DNA of 64,000 bases. Source: Polyangium mundeleinium (lineage in GTDB: Bacteria > Myxococcota_A > Polyangia > Polyangiales > Polyangiaceae). The stretch lies in contig NZ_JAQNDO010000001.1 of assembly GCF_028369105.1 (NCBI RefSeq), positions 8,898,501 through 8,962,500 on the forward strand. The letters are read 5' to 3'. Numbering within the stretch: the first letter of the stretch is position 1; the number at the start of each line of letters is the position of its first letter. Under the pieces are notes generated by a model. That model was not told where the DNA came from. It saw only the letters and a program-made list of their open reading frames with translations, and made no database searches. Shown one piece after another: positions 57,426-64,000 of the stretch. Both the position numbers and the translations under genes were made by a program.

Positions 57426-57991
57426 GCGGCCTCCAGGAAATGCGAAAGGGGCTCGATCCTGACCATTCGGGTGTCGTCCTGGTCGTACCAGCCAGGCTTC
57501 GAAGGAGCCTTCATCCCCGCCGGCACCGACGGGTCCCACACGCGCTGGGTGGGCCCGCGTGGGCCGAGCCGCAGGTACGCGTGGGCGACCGTCGTGCCGT
57601 TCGGGTGCGTGATCGCGGCGTAGAGCTCGTCCGGGAACTCCGTGAGGACGAGCGCCGCCAAGTCCATGGCCGTGAGGCCCTCACAGTCGTCAATGACGAC
57701 TGCGTCATCGTCGCCGGGGAGGTACGGGTCATCGCCCCTCCTCGCATTCGGATTCGCACGCACGCATCCGTAACGCGTGGCATTCACGGACCAGGCCGCC
57801 CATTCATCCCGTTTGAATGGGCTGGCCTTTGCATCGTCCGCGTACCGCAGCAAGTCCCGGCGATCCCGACACCGCAGAATCAGCGCACGGCGCAACGTGG
57901 GCGAGCGGAGGCAATCGCGGACGTTGACTCTCACGAGTCCCGCCACGAGCTCCGCCGCCCCCGCCGCATCCGTGTCCACCGAGACGAGCAC
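57422..57991 (-). CDS. transglutaminase-like Cys protease
   Basis: 189 residues from GTG, 3 bases after the capsid-candidate stop. Residues 100-155 hold a transglutaminase-fold triad: Cys103 in VIDDCEGLTAMDLAA, His137 in TVAHAYLRLG and Asp153 in VWDPSVPAG. The N-terminal 90 residues are helical and charged. Such enzymes in phage operons process structural proteins or crosslink. Which of these is done here is unknown. Confidence 0.7.
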   Translation of the reverse strand: MLVSVDTDAAGAAELVAGLVRVNVRDCLRSPTLRRALILRCRDRRDLLRYADDAKASPFKRDEWAAWSVNATRYGCVRANPNARRGDDPYLPGDDDAVVIDDCEGLTAMDLAALVLTEFPDELYAAITHPNGTTVAHAYLRLGPRGPTQRVWDPSVPAGMKAPSKPGWYDQDDTRMVRIEPLSHFLEAA

Positions 57992-57994
57992 GGT

Positions 57995-58771
57995 TCAGCC
58001 GATCCCGTCGAGCGCGTTGATATACGAGGCGCCCATGATCGCGTTTGCGGCCACCTGCTTCGCGGCCCCCTGGTAGTACGCGTTCTTCGCGAACTGGTTG
58101 CCGCAGGGGTTCGAGCGCGTGTAGATCGTCAGCAGGACGGCACCCGTGACGGTGCCGTAGTTGAACGGCGTGACCGTGATCGTCGCGTCGCTCGTGAAGT
58201 CGACGTTCACCCACGGCGACCAGTTGGCATCGATCGGCCGCGTCTTGTCGCGAGCCTTGATCGTCGGGAAGTCCAAGCCGCGGTTCGCCGTGGCCACCGC
58301 TCCGATGGCGCCGTCGTAGCTGACGCGGCTCCGCGACGGCTCGGCGAAATCGATGCCGCCGATATTGAACTCCGTGAACCGGAACGGGACCTGCGTGAGG
58401 CACTCGATCTCGGTCACGCGGAACGGCTGGCCGCTGTAGGGCGCCTTCATCGTCGCCTGCGCGCCCGCCGTATTGGCAGGGACGCCGTCCCAGGAGATCG
58501 TGATCGGCAGGGTCGGCTGGACGGCCCGCTGCATCTTCCGCTCGAGCGAGAACTTGTGGATCTGCGAGAGGCTCGCGGCCGTGCTCGTCGCGAGCCTGCG
58601 GACCTGCGGGACCTGAATGCGTTGCGCCTGGGTCTGGAGCGCCTGAACGTACTTCGGCGCGAGGCTCGCGATTTGGGCGGCGGGCGTCGCGCCGATCTCC
58701 TCCAGGATGCCCGCGAGCTCTTTGATACCGACCAGCGCGATCTTCGGCTGCGTGTGGCTGTGGTGGGTCAT
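57995..58771 (-). CDS. major capsid protein candidate (jelly-roll-like)
   Basis: 258 residues; ATG after an AGGAAGG site, the strongest site of this operon. The N-terminal 75 residues are helical (GIKELAGILEEIGATPAAQI), then come beta-strands: LPITISWDGV, QPFRVTEIECLTQVPFRFTE, WSPWVNVDFTSDATITVTPF and TGAVLLTIYTRS. A strand-rich body of this size fits single-jelly-roll capsid proteins. No known family could be named, so this is a candidate only. Confidence 0.45.
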   Translation of the reverse strand: MTHHSHTQPKIALVGIKELAGILEEIGATPAAQIASLAPKYVQALQTQAQRIQVPQVRRLATSTAASLSQIHKFSLERKMQRAVQPTLPITISWDGVPANTAGAQATMKAPYSGQPFRVTEIECLTQVPFRFTEFNIGGIDFAEPSRSRVSYDGAIGAVATANRGLDFPTIKARDKTRPIDANWSPWVNVDFTSDATITVTPFNYGTVTGAVLLTIYTRSNPCGNQFAKNAYYQGAAKQVAANAIMGASYINALDGIG

Positions 58772-58820
58772 ACCTTCCTATTCGTCTGCATGGGAAAGCG
58801 GTTGGGTTATGGGCGTGCCC

Positions 58821-59495
58821 CTATTCGGGCTCGCCCTCTTCGTCCGGCGGCCCCTCGAGCTCGTCCGGCTCGTCGGGCGCATCCGGCTCGACGCCGCTCA
58901 CGTCGTGGGGCGCCGGTTCGGGCTCGCCCTGGTCGACGCCCGCGACGTCCTCGACTCCGCGCGTCGTCATCTGCGGCACGGCCTCGCGGCCGTTGCCGAA
59001 CCATGCGTGGAGGTTTTCGCCCACCTTGGCGTGCAGCGTCCCGCGGAGGGCCTCGCGGATCGCCTTGCGGACGTTGCCCCTGGTGAGCGCGAGGCCAAGA
59101 CCCTCGAGGGCCACCAGAATGTTGCTGGGCTTCGCGAGCCACTGGAGGATCGGATTGCCTTCGAGGTCGCGAAGGTAAGAGCGGTATGCGGCCCGATCGG
59201 CGAAGAACGTGGCCGTGTGCGCCCCGAAGCCGAGCCCCTCGTTCAAGAGGACCGTCTTCCAGTTCTCCCGGACCTGGCGATAGATCACCCGCGTCGTGGC
59301 CTTGCCAGCGGTGGCGAGCGCTCGCCCGCCAACGACGGCGCCACGAACGATCGCGCGTCCGGCGGTCTTGCCACCCGCGGCCACCTTCCGGCCCGCGGCG
59401 AGGACCATCGCCCGTTTACTGACCTTGCCCGCGCCCGGCGCGCTGGGCTTCGGCGCGGCACGGGCAATCGTTGCTTTCGGAGGAGGCGGAGGCAT
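58821..59495 (-). CDS. first gene of the leftward operon, amphipathic/acidic protein
   Basis: 224 residues. N-terminus Pro-rich (MPPPPPKATIARAAPKPSAP) then a Gly/Ala-rich basic stretch (AGRKVAAGGKTAGRAIVRGA) that could lie in a membrane, a helical middle and a very acidic C-terminus (PDEPDELEGPPDEEGEPE). No clear ribosome-binding site precedes the ATG, so a leaderless start is possible. Likely an assembly or membrane-bound protein. Confidence 0.55.
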   Translation of the reverse strand: MPPPPPKATIARAAPKPSAPGAGKVSKRAMVLAAGRKVAAGGKTAGRAIVRGAVVGGRALATAGKATTRVIYRQVRENWKTVLLNEGLGFGAHTATFFADRAAYRSYLRDLEGNPILQWLAKPSNILVALEGLGLALTRGNVRKAIREALRGTLHAKVGENLHAWFGNGREAVPQMTTRGVEDVAGVDQGEPEPAPHDVSGVEPDAPDEPDELEGPPDEEGEPE

Positions 59496-59513
59496 GGGTC
59501 GAATTTTCCCATG

Positions 59514-59606
59514 CGCAAGCGCTATCGAAGTCCGGCGCGACCCACTTCCGACTTGCAACTGCTAGGCTTGCGCCGCAAGTCGCTTGCGCCCGCAAGTCTG
59601 CAAGCG
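59514..59606. promoter_or_regulatory. cluster of ACTTGC/GCAAGT boxes in the divergent promoter region
   Basis: Between the two divergent operons lie repeated boxes: CGACTTGC (59549-59556), GGCTTGCG (59565-59572), GCAAGTCG (59575-59582), CGCTTGCG (59581-59588) and CGCAAGTCTGCAAGCG (59591-59606), plus GCGCAAGC at 59514-59521. Spacing is about 10-17 bases, which suggests binding of one protein on one face, or an iteron-type origin. Confidence 0.6.
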
Positions 59607-59617
59607 TGAGGTGAGCT

Positions 59618-59983
59618 ATGGCCGTGAATTGCCTTGACGGTCGGTACGATCGGTTCCCCGGGGACGTAACGATTGCGGCTCGTCTTGACACGGTACGTGC
59701 CTGTCTTGAGGGCCCGTTTCTCGCGCGCTGCCGCGCCGTCGCTGCACTGCCGACCGTGCAGTGCGTGCGGCTGTTCCCGACGCCGTCGCACCGCAACAAT
59801 ATCCTCCGGATCGCACGTCGTATGCGTTTGAAGGAGCACGACGGCTCGCACGAGAACTGCGCTCGCTGTGCGGTGATTCAGGTGGTCAACGACGCCTCGT
59901 TTCACACGCTCGTCCGGGTGGCGAAGCATGAGGAGCCCTCGGACCAACTCGCGGCCGCGGCCGCCTTTGCACTGCACGGATGA
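59618..59983 (+). CDS. small protein, first gene of the rightward operon
   Basis: 121 residues; ATG after GAGGTGA. One CxxC near HENCARCAVIQV (about 79-90), plus other Cys. Mixed helix/strand. Family not recognised. Its stop overlaps the next ATG (ATGA). Confidence 0.6.
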   Translation: MAVNCLDGRYDRFPGDVTIAARLDTVRACLEGPFLARCRAVAALPTVQCVRLFPTPSHRNNILRIARRMRLKEHDGSHENCARCAVIQVVNDASFHTLVRVAKHEEPSDQLAAAAAFALHG

Positions 59984-60189
59984 GCGTCATACGTGGACTG
60001 ATCGTGGGTCTGATCGTCTGCGACCGCGCGGTATCCGGGCGCTGTCCTGCCTGTGGCAAGGGCTTCGATCCCCAGTCGGTGCCGTTCTGCGCGTCGTGCG
60101 CTCCGAAGGCGCGCGCGTTTTTTCGGGAGCGCGTGGTCCCGACCGTCGAGCGGTTTGCCCGCGGCGTAGATAAGAAGTCGCCGCGCTAG
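59980..60189 (+). CDS. small zinc-ribbon protein
   Basis: 69 residues. Two CxxC pairs: RCPACGKGFD (about 22-31) and FCASCAPKARAFF (about 37-49), a complete four-Cys zinc ribbon. The N-terminus is hydrophobic (GLIVGLIVC). A basic end (DKKSPR) suggests nucleic-acid contact or regulation. Confidence 0.65.
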   Translation: MSVIRGLIVGLIVCDRAVSGRCPACGKGFDPQSVPFCASCAPKARAFFRERVVPTVERFARGVDKKSPR

Positions 60190-60220
60190 CAAGAGCTACC
60201 AGCCGACCGGAATACGATTG

Positions 60221-60273
60221 CGCTTGCAAGTCGAAGCCGCTGGACACACGGGGGGTTTCGACTTGCGCAAGCG
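60221..60273. promoter_or_regulatory. inverted copy of the ACTTGC boxes
   Basis: CGCTTGCAAGTCGAA (60221-60235) and TTCGACTTGCGCAAGCG (60257-60273) face each other across 21 bases. They carry the same AAGTCGAA core as the boxes in the divergent promoter region, and lie about 75 bases before the next gene's start. The surrounding gap 60190-60347 otherwise shows no gene. Confidence 0.65.
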
Positions 60274-60347
60274 TTACGCCCCGTTTCGCGGGCCATAGTC
60301 GACGCTCCTCGGAACCGAGGCTGACCCCTCACAAGGGAAGGAGCGAT

Positions 60348-60785
60348 ATGGACGCCCAGGCGGAACGGAATGTGGTGGTGGCCGTGGTGGCCTTTTTCAT
60401 GGCAGGTTGGTGCGTGGTCCCCACGGACGGGGTGACCGTCGGGACCTATGCGCAGCAACTCGCCATCGAGTCGGTGCAGGCGATCCGGGCGGCGGCCGCG
60501 ACCGTGGAGCCCGAGACGTTCGGCCGGTGGCTGGCCTCCCACGTGATGCCGAACGACGTGCAGTCCGCGCGGGCGGGGCAGATCGCCAAGGCCATCACGA
60601 TTGCAGGCGTCGCGGAGGTGCGAACGCAGGCCGCGTTCCAGGTGCTCGGGATCGCGATCGAGGTGCTCGCAAAGCATGACGACGCGGCGGCCAAGGCCGA
60701 GCTGCCGAAGCCGACCGAGCACGACGCCGCGGCGGCCAAGGCCGAGCTGCCGAAGCCGACCGAGCACGACGCCGCGAAGTCCTGA
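60348..60785 (+). CDS. membrane protein with AKAELPKPTEHDA repeats
   Basis: 145 residues; ATG after AAGGAG. N-terminal helix (NVVVAVVAFFMAGWCVV) and a helical body, then two copies of AAAKAELPKPTEHDA at the C-terminus (45-bp direct repeat). Possibly a virion membrane protein. Confidence 0.65.
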   Translation: MDAQAERNVVVAVVAFFMAGWCVVPTDGVTVGTYAQQLAIESVQAIRAAAATVEPETFGRWLASHVMPNDVQSARAGQIAKAITIAGVAEVRTQAAFQVLGIAIEVLAKHDDAAAKAELPKPTEHDAAAAKAELPKPTEHDAAKS

Positions 60786-60863
60786 ACCCCACCTCCTGAC
60801 CCTCTCGCCGCGCGGGGCCGGCTCTGTCTGTGGGCCGCGTCGGACCCGTGGTGGAGACCAGCC

Positions 60864-61319
60864 ATGCCCCTCCTGTTCCTATTCCTCCTCGGCGTCGGCG
60901 GCGGTGGATACGTCGTCTATCGCCTCCTCCATGACCGCGAGCGCGAGCGTCCCGAGCTCGCGCGTGGGAGCGGCTCTGGTGACGGCATCGACGCCGCGTT
61001 CCGTGGCGCTCTGCGGGCGACACCGGAGCAAATCGTCCAGGCCACCGAACGCGAGCAGGCCGCCGCGAAGGAGCGGCCCGCGGCGCCCCCGGCGGCCTCG
61101 GCGTCGCCTGGGACAACCCCAGCGCCGCCCCCCAAGCCGGCTCCCGAGCGGCCCCTGGAGATCCACGAGTACCACAGCAGACCCCCGCCGAAGAAAGCGC
61201 AGGGCGGGGCTGGCTCGAGGTTCGGCGACGCCGCGAGGCGCGCCGCCGAGGCCGCGCAGAGCGCGCCGACGACGAGCGGCGTGGACGCGCCGCGGTCCGG
61301 GCGCCGGAGGCGTTCGTGA
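60864..61319 (+). CDS. membrane-anchored Pro/Ala-rich protein
   Basis: 151 residues; ATG after GGAG. N-terminal helix (PLLFLFLLGVGGGGYVVYRL), then a charged Ala/Pro-rich tail (ERPAAPPAASASPGTTPAPP) ending basic (SGRRRRS). Its stop is followed by the CHAP protein start with overlap, so the two are coupled. Confidence 0.6.
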   Translation: MPLLFLFLLGVGGGGYVVYRLLHDRERERPELARGSGSGDGIDAAFRGALRATPEQIVQATEREQAAAKERPAAPPAASASPGTTPAPPPKPAPERPLEIHEYHSRPPPKKAQGGAGSRFGDAARRAAEAAQSAPTTSGVDAPRSGRRRRS

Positions 61320-61963
61320 AGCCGGCCTTGGGGTTCGGCGTGGCCGTCGCGGGCGCCGCCGTCGGCCTGGTCGCCTACAAGCTCCTCGGCGGAACGCGCC
61401 GCCCCCGGCCGGCGGCGGCGCCCTCGTCGCGCAGCTCCTCCCCCACGGCGCCACCGCTCGGAGGTGGTCCCGCTCTGCTCGCGGCCGCGCAACGCGCCCT
61501 GCGGCAGGGCGTCGCTGAGACCTTTGCGAACACGGGGCCGGTCGTCGACCGCTACCTCGCCGCCGTGGGGATCTCCCCACCCGCCAACTGGTGCGCCGCG
61601 GCCGTGACCGCGTGGATGCGCGAGGCGTACATGGGGCTCGGTGGTCCGCCCCCGATCGCCGGTGGCGCCCGCGCGAAGGCCTTCAAAGAGCAGCTCGAGG
61701 CGCGCGGAACCTGGATTCCCGCGGCGAAGCTCACCGCCGCGAAGGTTCGCCCCGGCGATATCGCGGTGTGGCACCGCGGCGACCCGGGCTCGTGGATGGG
61801 CCACATCGGCGTGGTCGAGAGCGTCGACCGCGATGGGAAAGGCTTCCACACGATCGAGGGAAACAGCGGCACGAAAAGCGATCGCGTCGCATTGATGTAC
61901 CGCACGTTCGCGGACCCGCGGCTCCTCGGGATTGGCTCGCTCGACCCTCTGCTTGTGGTGTGA
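61316..61963 (+). CDS. membrane-anchored CHAP-type cell-wall hydrolase
   Basis: 215 residues from GTG. N-terminal anchor (GFGVAVAGAAVGLVAYKLL). CHAP/NlpC-like motifs: Cys93 in PANWCAAAVTAWMREA, His163 in MGHIGVVESVDRDG, and Asn/Glu near TIEGNSG (about 180-184). It probably cleaves peptide bonds of peptidoglycan. With the transglycosylase in the other operon, the element has two wall-degrading enzymes. Confidence 0.8.
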   Translation: MKPALGFGVAVAGAAVGLVAYKLLGGTRRPRPAAAPSSRSSSPTAPPLGGGPALLAAAQRALRQGVAETFANTGPVVDRYLAAVGISPPANWCAAAVTAWMREAYMGLGGPPPIAGGARAKAFKEQLEARGTWIPAAKLTAAKVRPGDIAVWHRGDPGSWMGHIGVVESVDRDGKGFHTIEGNSGTKSDRVALMYRTFADPRLLGIGSLDPLLVV

Positions 61964-61964
61964 C

Positions 61965-62231
61965 ATGGCGAAGCCCAAGAAAACGAAGCGCCGCGTCTTG
62001 ATCCTTTCCGGGCCCGACCGTGGGCGAAAAGCCTATGCGGACCGCGTGAACACGCTCCTCGAATCGTGCCGGGTCTCCCTGGTCGAGAAGGGGGAGGAGC
62101 GCACCTACTTCGTTTCGCTCGATGCCGTCTCGTTCGACGACGAGCTCGAGGCGAAGCCGATAGACTACCCCGGCCTGTCCCCCTCGCAACAACGCGAGCT
62201 CGAGGCGAGCGGGTTCAGGATCATCGAGTGA
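61965..62231 (+). CDS. small hypothetical protein
   Basis: 88 residues; the ATG one base after the previous stop was chosen. Basic N-terminus (KPKKTKRRVLILSGPDRGRK), acidic middle (DDELEAKPIDYPGLSPSQQR). Family not recognised. Confidence 0.55.
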   Translation: MAKPKKTKRRVLILSGPDRGRKAYADRVNTLLESCRVSLVEKGEERTYFVSLDAVSFDDELEAKPIDYPGLSPSQQRELEASGFRIIE

Positions 62232-62232
62232 C

Positions 62233-62511
62233 ATGGGCTCCCACGACGAACCCGAGCCTACGCCGAACCTCGTTCTTGCCGTGCGAAGCATGGGCACCGA
62301 GGCCCCGTGGGAGCACTACCCACTGTCGTTGCCCGCAGTGCCCAGGGCTGGCGACACTGTTCTCGTGCGAAAACACGGCCTGGCCGCCAAAATCAGAACC
62401 GTCGTATTTGACGACGCGGGCTCCTATTGGTTGTGGGCGAGGTTCTCCGCCCCGATCGAGACCTCGAAAGCCTCGCGACGGAAGCAACCTCGGAGCTTCG
62501 CGCCGAGTTGA
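62233..62511 (+). CDS. small hypothetical protein
   Basis: 92 residues, ATG directly after the previous stop. Strand-rich (NLVLAVRSM, DTVLVRKHGLAAKIRTVVFD, YWLWARFSA), with a basic end. Family not recognised. Confidence 0.5.
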   Translation: MGSHDEPEPTPNLVLAVRSMGTEAPWEHYPLSLPAVPRAGDTVLVRKHGLAAKIRTVVFDDAGSYWLWARFSAPIETSKASRRKQPRSFAPS

Positions 62512-62579
62512 GGGCCGCGATGCAAGCTCGACGAGACTGACGTTTTACGAAACCGTTCCGCGACGAAAAGGAGACTCCC

Positions 62580-62876
62580 ATGGCCGATAAATCCGACACC
62601 CCGCTTTTCACCCTCGTGCTCGACGATCCGGAGTGCCTGATCCTGCTCGACACCGTCACGCGACTCGCGCAGCTCGATAGCGACGGCGTCAAGTTCCCGC
62701 CCGGCGTCAAGCCCGCGACCCACCACAATGTCGCCGTGGCCGCGCTCCGCCAGGGGCTCAAGGCGTTGGCGACCAATGCTGTGTCCAAGCAGCGCGCCGG
62801 TGTGCTGGTCGTGGACAGGACGCCGAGGATGGGCATGCCGTTCGCGCCCGATTGGGTCTCGGGCGTCGACTCGTGA
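62580..62876 (+). CDS. small hypothetical protein
   Basis: 98 residues; ATG after AAAAGGAGA. N-terminal strand then helix (TLVLDDPECLILLDTVTRLA), basic Arg/Gln middle. Its stop overlaps the next GTG. Family not recognised. Confidence 0.55.
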   Translation: MADKSDTPLFTLVLDDPECLILLDTVTRLAQLDSDGVKFPPGVKPATHHNVAVAALRQGLKALATNAVSKQRAGVLVVDRTPRMGMPFAPDWVSGVDS

Positions 62877-63070
62877 CCAAGACTGCTCCCCAGCCCAAGA
62901 AACCGTCGCCGTATGGGTTCCTCGCCCTCTGCGCGCTCGCGCTCGTGCTCATCAACCCAATCGGCCTCGTCTCGGGCTTGGTCGACCGGGATCCCGAGGT
63001 CGGCATTCTGGTCGGCCTGACGATGATGCTGGGTGGGTTGGTCGTCGCCTGGTTCAACACGGAGGACTGA
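62873..63070 (+). CDS. small membrane protein with two helices
   Basis: 65 residues from GTG overlapping the previous stop (GTGA). Two hydrophobic segments (FLALCALALVLINPIGLVSG; GILVGLTMMLGGLVVAWF) with a short acidic loop between them (VDRDPEV). A holin-like or virion membrane protein is possible; it lies after a hydrolase gene, as holins do. Confidence 0.6.
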   Translation: MTKTAPQPKKPSPYGFLALCALALVLINPIGLVSGLVDRDPEVGILVGLTMMLGGLVVAWFNTED

Positions 63071-63073
63071 ACG

Positions 63074-63289
63074 GTGCGCTACCAGAAAGACGACCGCGTG
63101 CGACTGCGCCACAACGGCAAGGTGGGGCGGGTGCTGGTCGACAACCGCGACGAGCCGGGCTGTCACGCCCTCGTGTGGGTCGCCCTCGACCACCTGCAAA
63201 AGGATGACGGTCTCGGGAAAATTCTCTGCAACGGGGAGTTCGTGCATTCTGCACTCCCATTCACCGGAGCTCAGCTCGAGCCCGAATAG
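63074..63289 (+). CDS. small beta-rich (KOW-like) protein
   Basis: 71 residues from GTG after GGAGG. N-terminus KDDRVRLRHNGKVGRVLVDN looks like a small KOW/SH3-type barrel, followed by VWVALDHLQKDDG. Such folds bind RNA or proteins. Tentative. Confidence 0.5.
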   Translation: MRYQKDDRVRLRHNGKVGRVLVDNRDEPGCHALVWVALDHLQKDDGLGKILCNGEFVHSALPFTGAQLEPE

Positions 63290-63313
63290 AGAGCGCTCGA
63301 CAGGCGGCCCGTG

Positions 63314-63330
63314 GTTACGTATTACGTAAC
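63314..63330. promoter_or_regulatory. perfect 17-bp palindrome at the regulator's start
   Basis: GTTACGTATTACGTAAC has arms GTTACGTA and TACGTAAC around one central T. It ends 2 bases before the ribbon-helix-helix gene's ATG, so binding there should block translation or transcription of that gene (autoregulation). A near copy is at 52444-52460. Confidence 0.75.
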
Positions 63331-63332
63331 GC

Positions 63333-63563
63333 ATGGGCCGCCCTCACCGCGTCGGGATGCTGGATACCAAGGTCACCGCCGTCCGCTTCACGGAGGCCGA
63401 GCTCCGCGAGCTCGAGGCGTTCCGCTCGTGGGTCGGCAGAACCTTCGGGCAAAACCCCCCAAGCCGCTCGGCGCTCCTCCGCCTCGCGGCCTCCGTCCTC
63501 TACGAGCTGCGCGACGATGATGCGGTCCAGCGGGTGATCAGCGCCGAGCTCGACACGCTCTAG
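63333..63563 (+). CDS. ribbon-helix-helix-like regulator
   Basis: 76 residues. N-terminal basic strand (KVTAVRFTEAELRELEAFRS, with the strand VTAVRF) then helices and SRSALLRLAASVLYEL, the strand-helix-helix layout of MetJ/Arc-type repressors. It probably binds as a dimer to the palindrome overlapping its own start. It converges with the integrase, whose stop overlaps its own. Confidence 0.7.
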   Translation: MGRPHRVGMLDTKVTAVRFTEAELRELEAFRSWVGRTFGQNPPSRSALLRLAASVLYELRDDDAVQRVISAELDTL

Positions 63564-64000
63564 GTCTCTTCATCAGGCCTGCCAAACGGCATCGGCAACT
63601 TGTCCACCGCCTGCTCCTTAGCCCTCTCCCCTCGCCGGTCGTAGCGCAGGGTCGTCGTCACGTTCGCGTGGCCGGCGAGCTTCTGGATAGCCGACACGTC
63701 ACCGCTTTCGTCGAGAAGCGTCGAGATGAAGGTGTACCGGAAGAAGTGGGGGTTCACGTGCTCAATGCCAGCGCGCTTGACGAGTTTGACGACAATCTTC
63801 CACACCGAGGTTCCGCGCATGGGGCGCCCCCGCACGTCCTGCCCTCGCCTCGACCTCCCGGGGAACAACGGCCCGGCCTTCCGGCCCCGAACGTCCAGCC
63901 ACTCGTCCACGATGGGCTTCGCCTCGCGCGGCAATGGCACCCTCCGCCGCTTGTTTCCCTTCCCTAGGACGTCGAGGAAGACGCGCCCGTTCTCCTCCAC
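63560..64000 (-). CDS. tyrosine recombinase, 5' part outside the window
   Basis: The C-terminal 146 residues are visible, and the frame is open to the window edge. Catalytic positions: Lys in GKGNKRRRVPL, HFFRYTFISTLL (His and Arg of box II, with Tyr replacing the usual second His), and LAGHANVTTTLRYDRR with His and nucleophile Tyr. The first Arg lies beyond the edge. It should insert and excise the element at an attachment site by strand exchange. Confidence 0.9.
   Translation of the reverse strand: MEENGRVFLDVLGKGNKRRRVPLPREAKPIVDEWLDVRGRKAGPLFPGRSRRGQDVRGRPMRGTSVWKIVVKLVKRAGIEHVNPHFFRYTFISTLLDESGDVSAIQKLAGHANVTTTLRYDRRGERAKEQAVDKLPMPFGRPDEET

Larger units (their letters stand above)
48640..64000. 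mobile_element. integrated virus-like element (tailless type), right end outside window
   Basis: The boundary on the left is placed between the DUF6065-like gene and the first unfamiliar reading frame; the right end lies beyond the window, past a tyrosine recombinase gene. Within it, most genes are small, closely packed and overlap by a few bases. Two cell-wall hydrolases (a transglycosylase-like enzyme and a CHAP protein), a Cys-protease, beta-rich proteins and about nine membrane-anchored small proteins are present, but no portal, terminase or tail gene. This content fits a membrane-containing virus or satellite. No packaging ATPase or replication gene is seen, so these may lie to the right. 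Ends were not found as repeats. Confidence 0.6.

Overview
The window looks like chromosomal DNA of a high-GC myxobacterium, probably of the Sorangium/Polyangium group. The evidence is the strong G/C third-position bias, many lipoproteins with Gly/Ser-rich linkers (GGxGG, SSSTG), a MopE-like Cys/Asp repeat lipoprotein, an AgmX/PglI-type protein, a PknB-like kinase with a long tail, a double-CXXCG immunity protein beside a polymorphic toxin, and hairpin-rich intergenic repeats. No rRNA, tRNA or CRISPR array was recognised.

Region by region: 1-2.7 kb holds two membrane proteins (the first cut by the window edge) and a lipoprotein. 2.8-14.6 kb is rich in sensing and signalling: a GAF-GAF-PAS hybrid histidine kinase, a cytoplasmic solute-binding-protein/STAS fusion, the MopE-like lipoprotein, an ABC transporter/nucleotidyltransferase pair, an RsbR-like STAS protein, a four-EF-hand protein and a small STAS-like protein. 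14.6-17.7 kb has an AraC-type regulator and two short-chain dehydrogenases. 18.2-23.2 kb has a monohaem cytochrome c lipoprotein coupled to a G8/beta-helix lipoprotein, plus another lipoprotein. 23.3-27.3 kb is a compact candidate RiPP (ribosomally made, modified peptide) locus: methyltransferase, 59-residue precursor, radical SAM enzyme, lasso-B2-like transglutaminase-fold peptidase, PqqD-like recognition protein and HPr-kinase-like protein, with no lasso cyclase in view. 27.4-42.2 kb is mostly housekeeping and envelope: FGE-like protein, VanW protein, gamma-carbonic anhydrase, miaB, acyl-CoA ligase, hppA with a clear intrinsic terminator, a Ser/Thr kinase and a sterol-desaturase-family hydroxylase. 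42.3-48.6 kb holds a Sit-like toxin/immunity pair, a 21/22-bp minisatellite, a large lipoprotein gene broken by a frameshift and a stop codon, and a DUF6065-like pair.

From about 48.64 kb to the right edge lies an integrated mobile element of more than 15 kb, cut by the window end inside its tyrosine recombinase gene. It has a left rightward operon of small Zn-ribbon proteins, a convergent leftward operon with virion-like and cell-wall-degrading proteins (transglutaminase-like Cys protease, transglycosylase, beta-rich capsid candidates, coiled-coil and repeat proteins), a divergent rightward operon of small membrane proteins including a CHAP hydrolase, a ribbon-helix-helix regulator under a perfect 17-bp palindrome, and the integrase. 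About nine proteins carry a membrane anchor, and no portal, terminase or tail gene is visible. This gene content suggests a tailless, membrane-containing virus-like element not matching any type I recognise. The palindrome recurs near-perfectly about 10.9 kb away before another element gene, which suggests a regulon, and a separate family of ACTTGC/GCAAGT boxes sits at the divergent promoter region.
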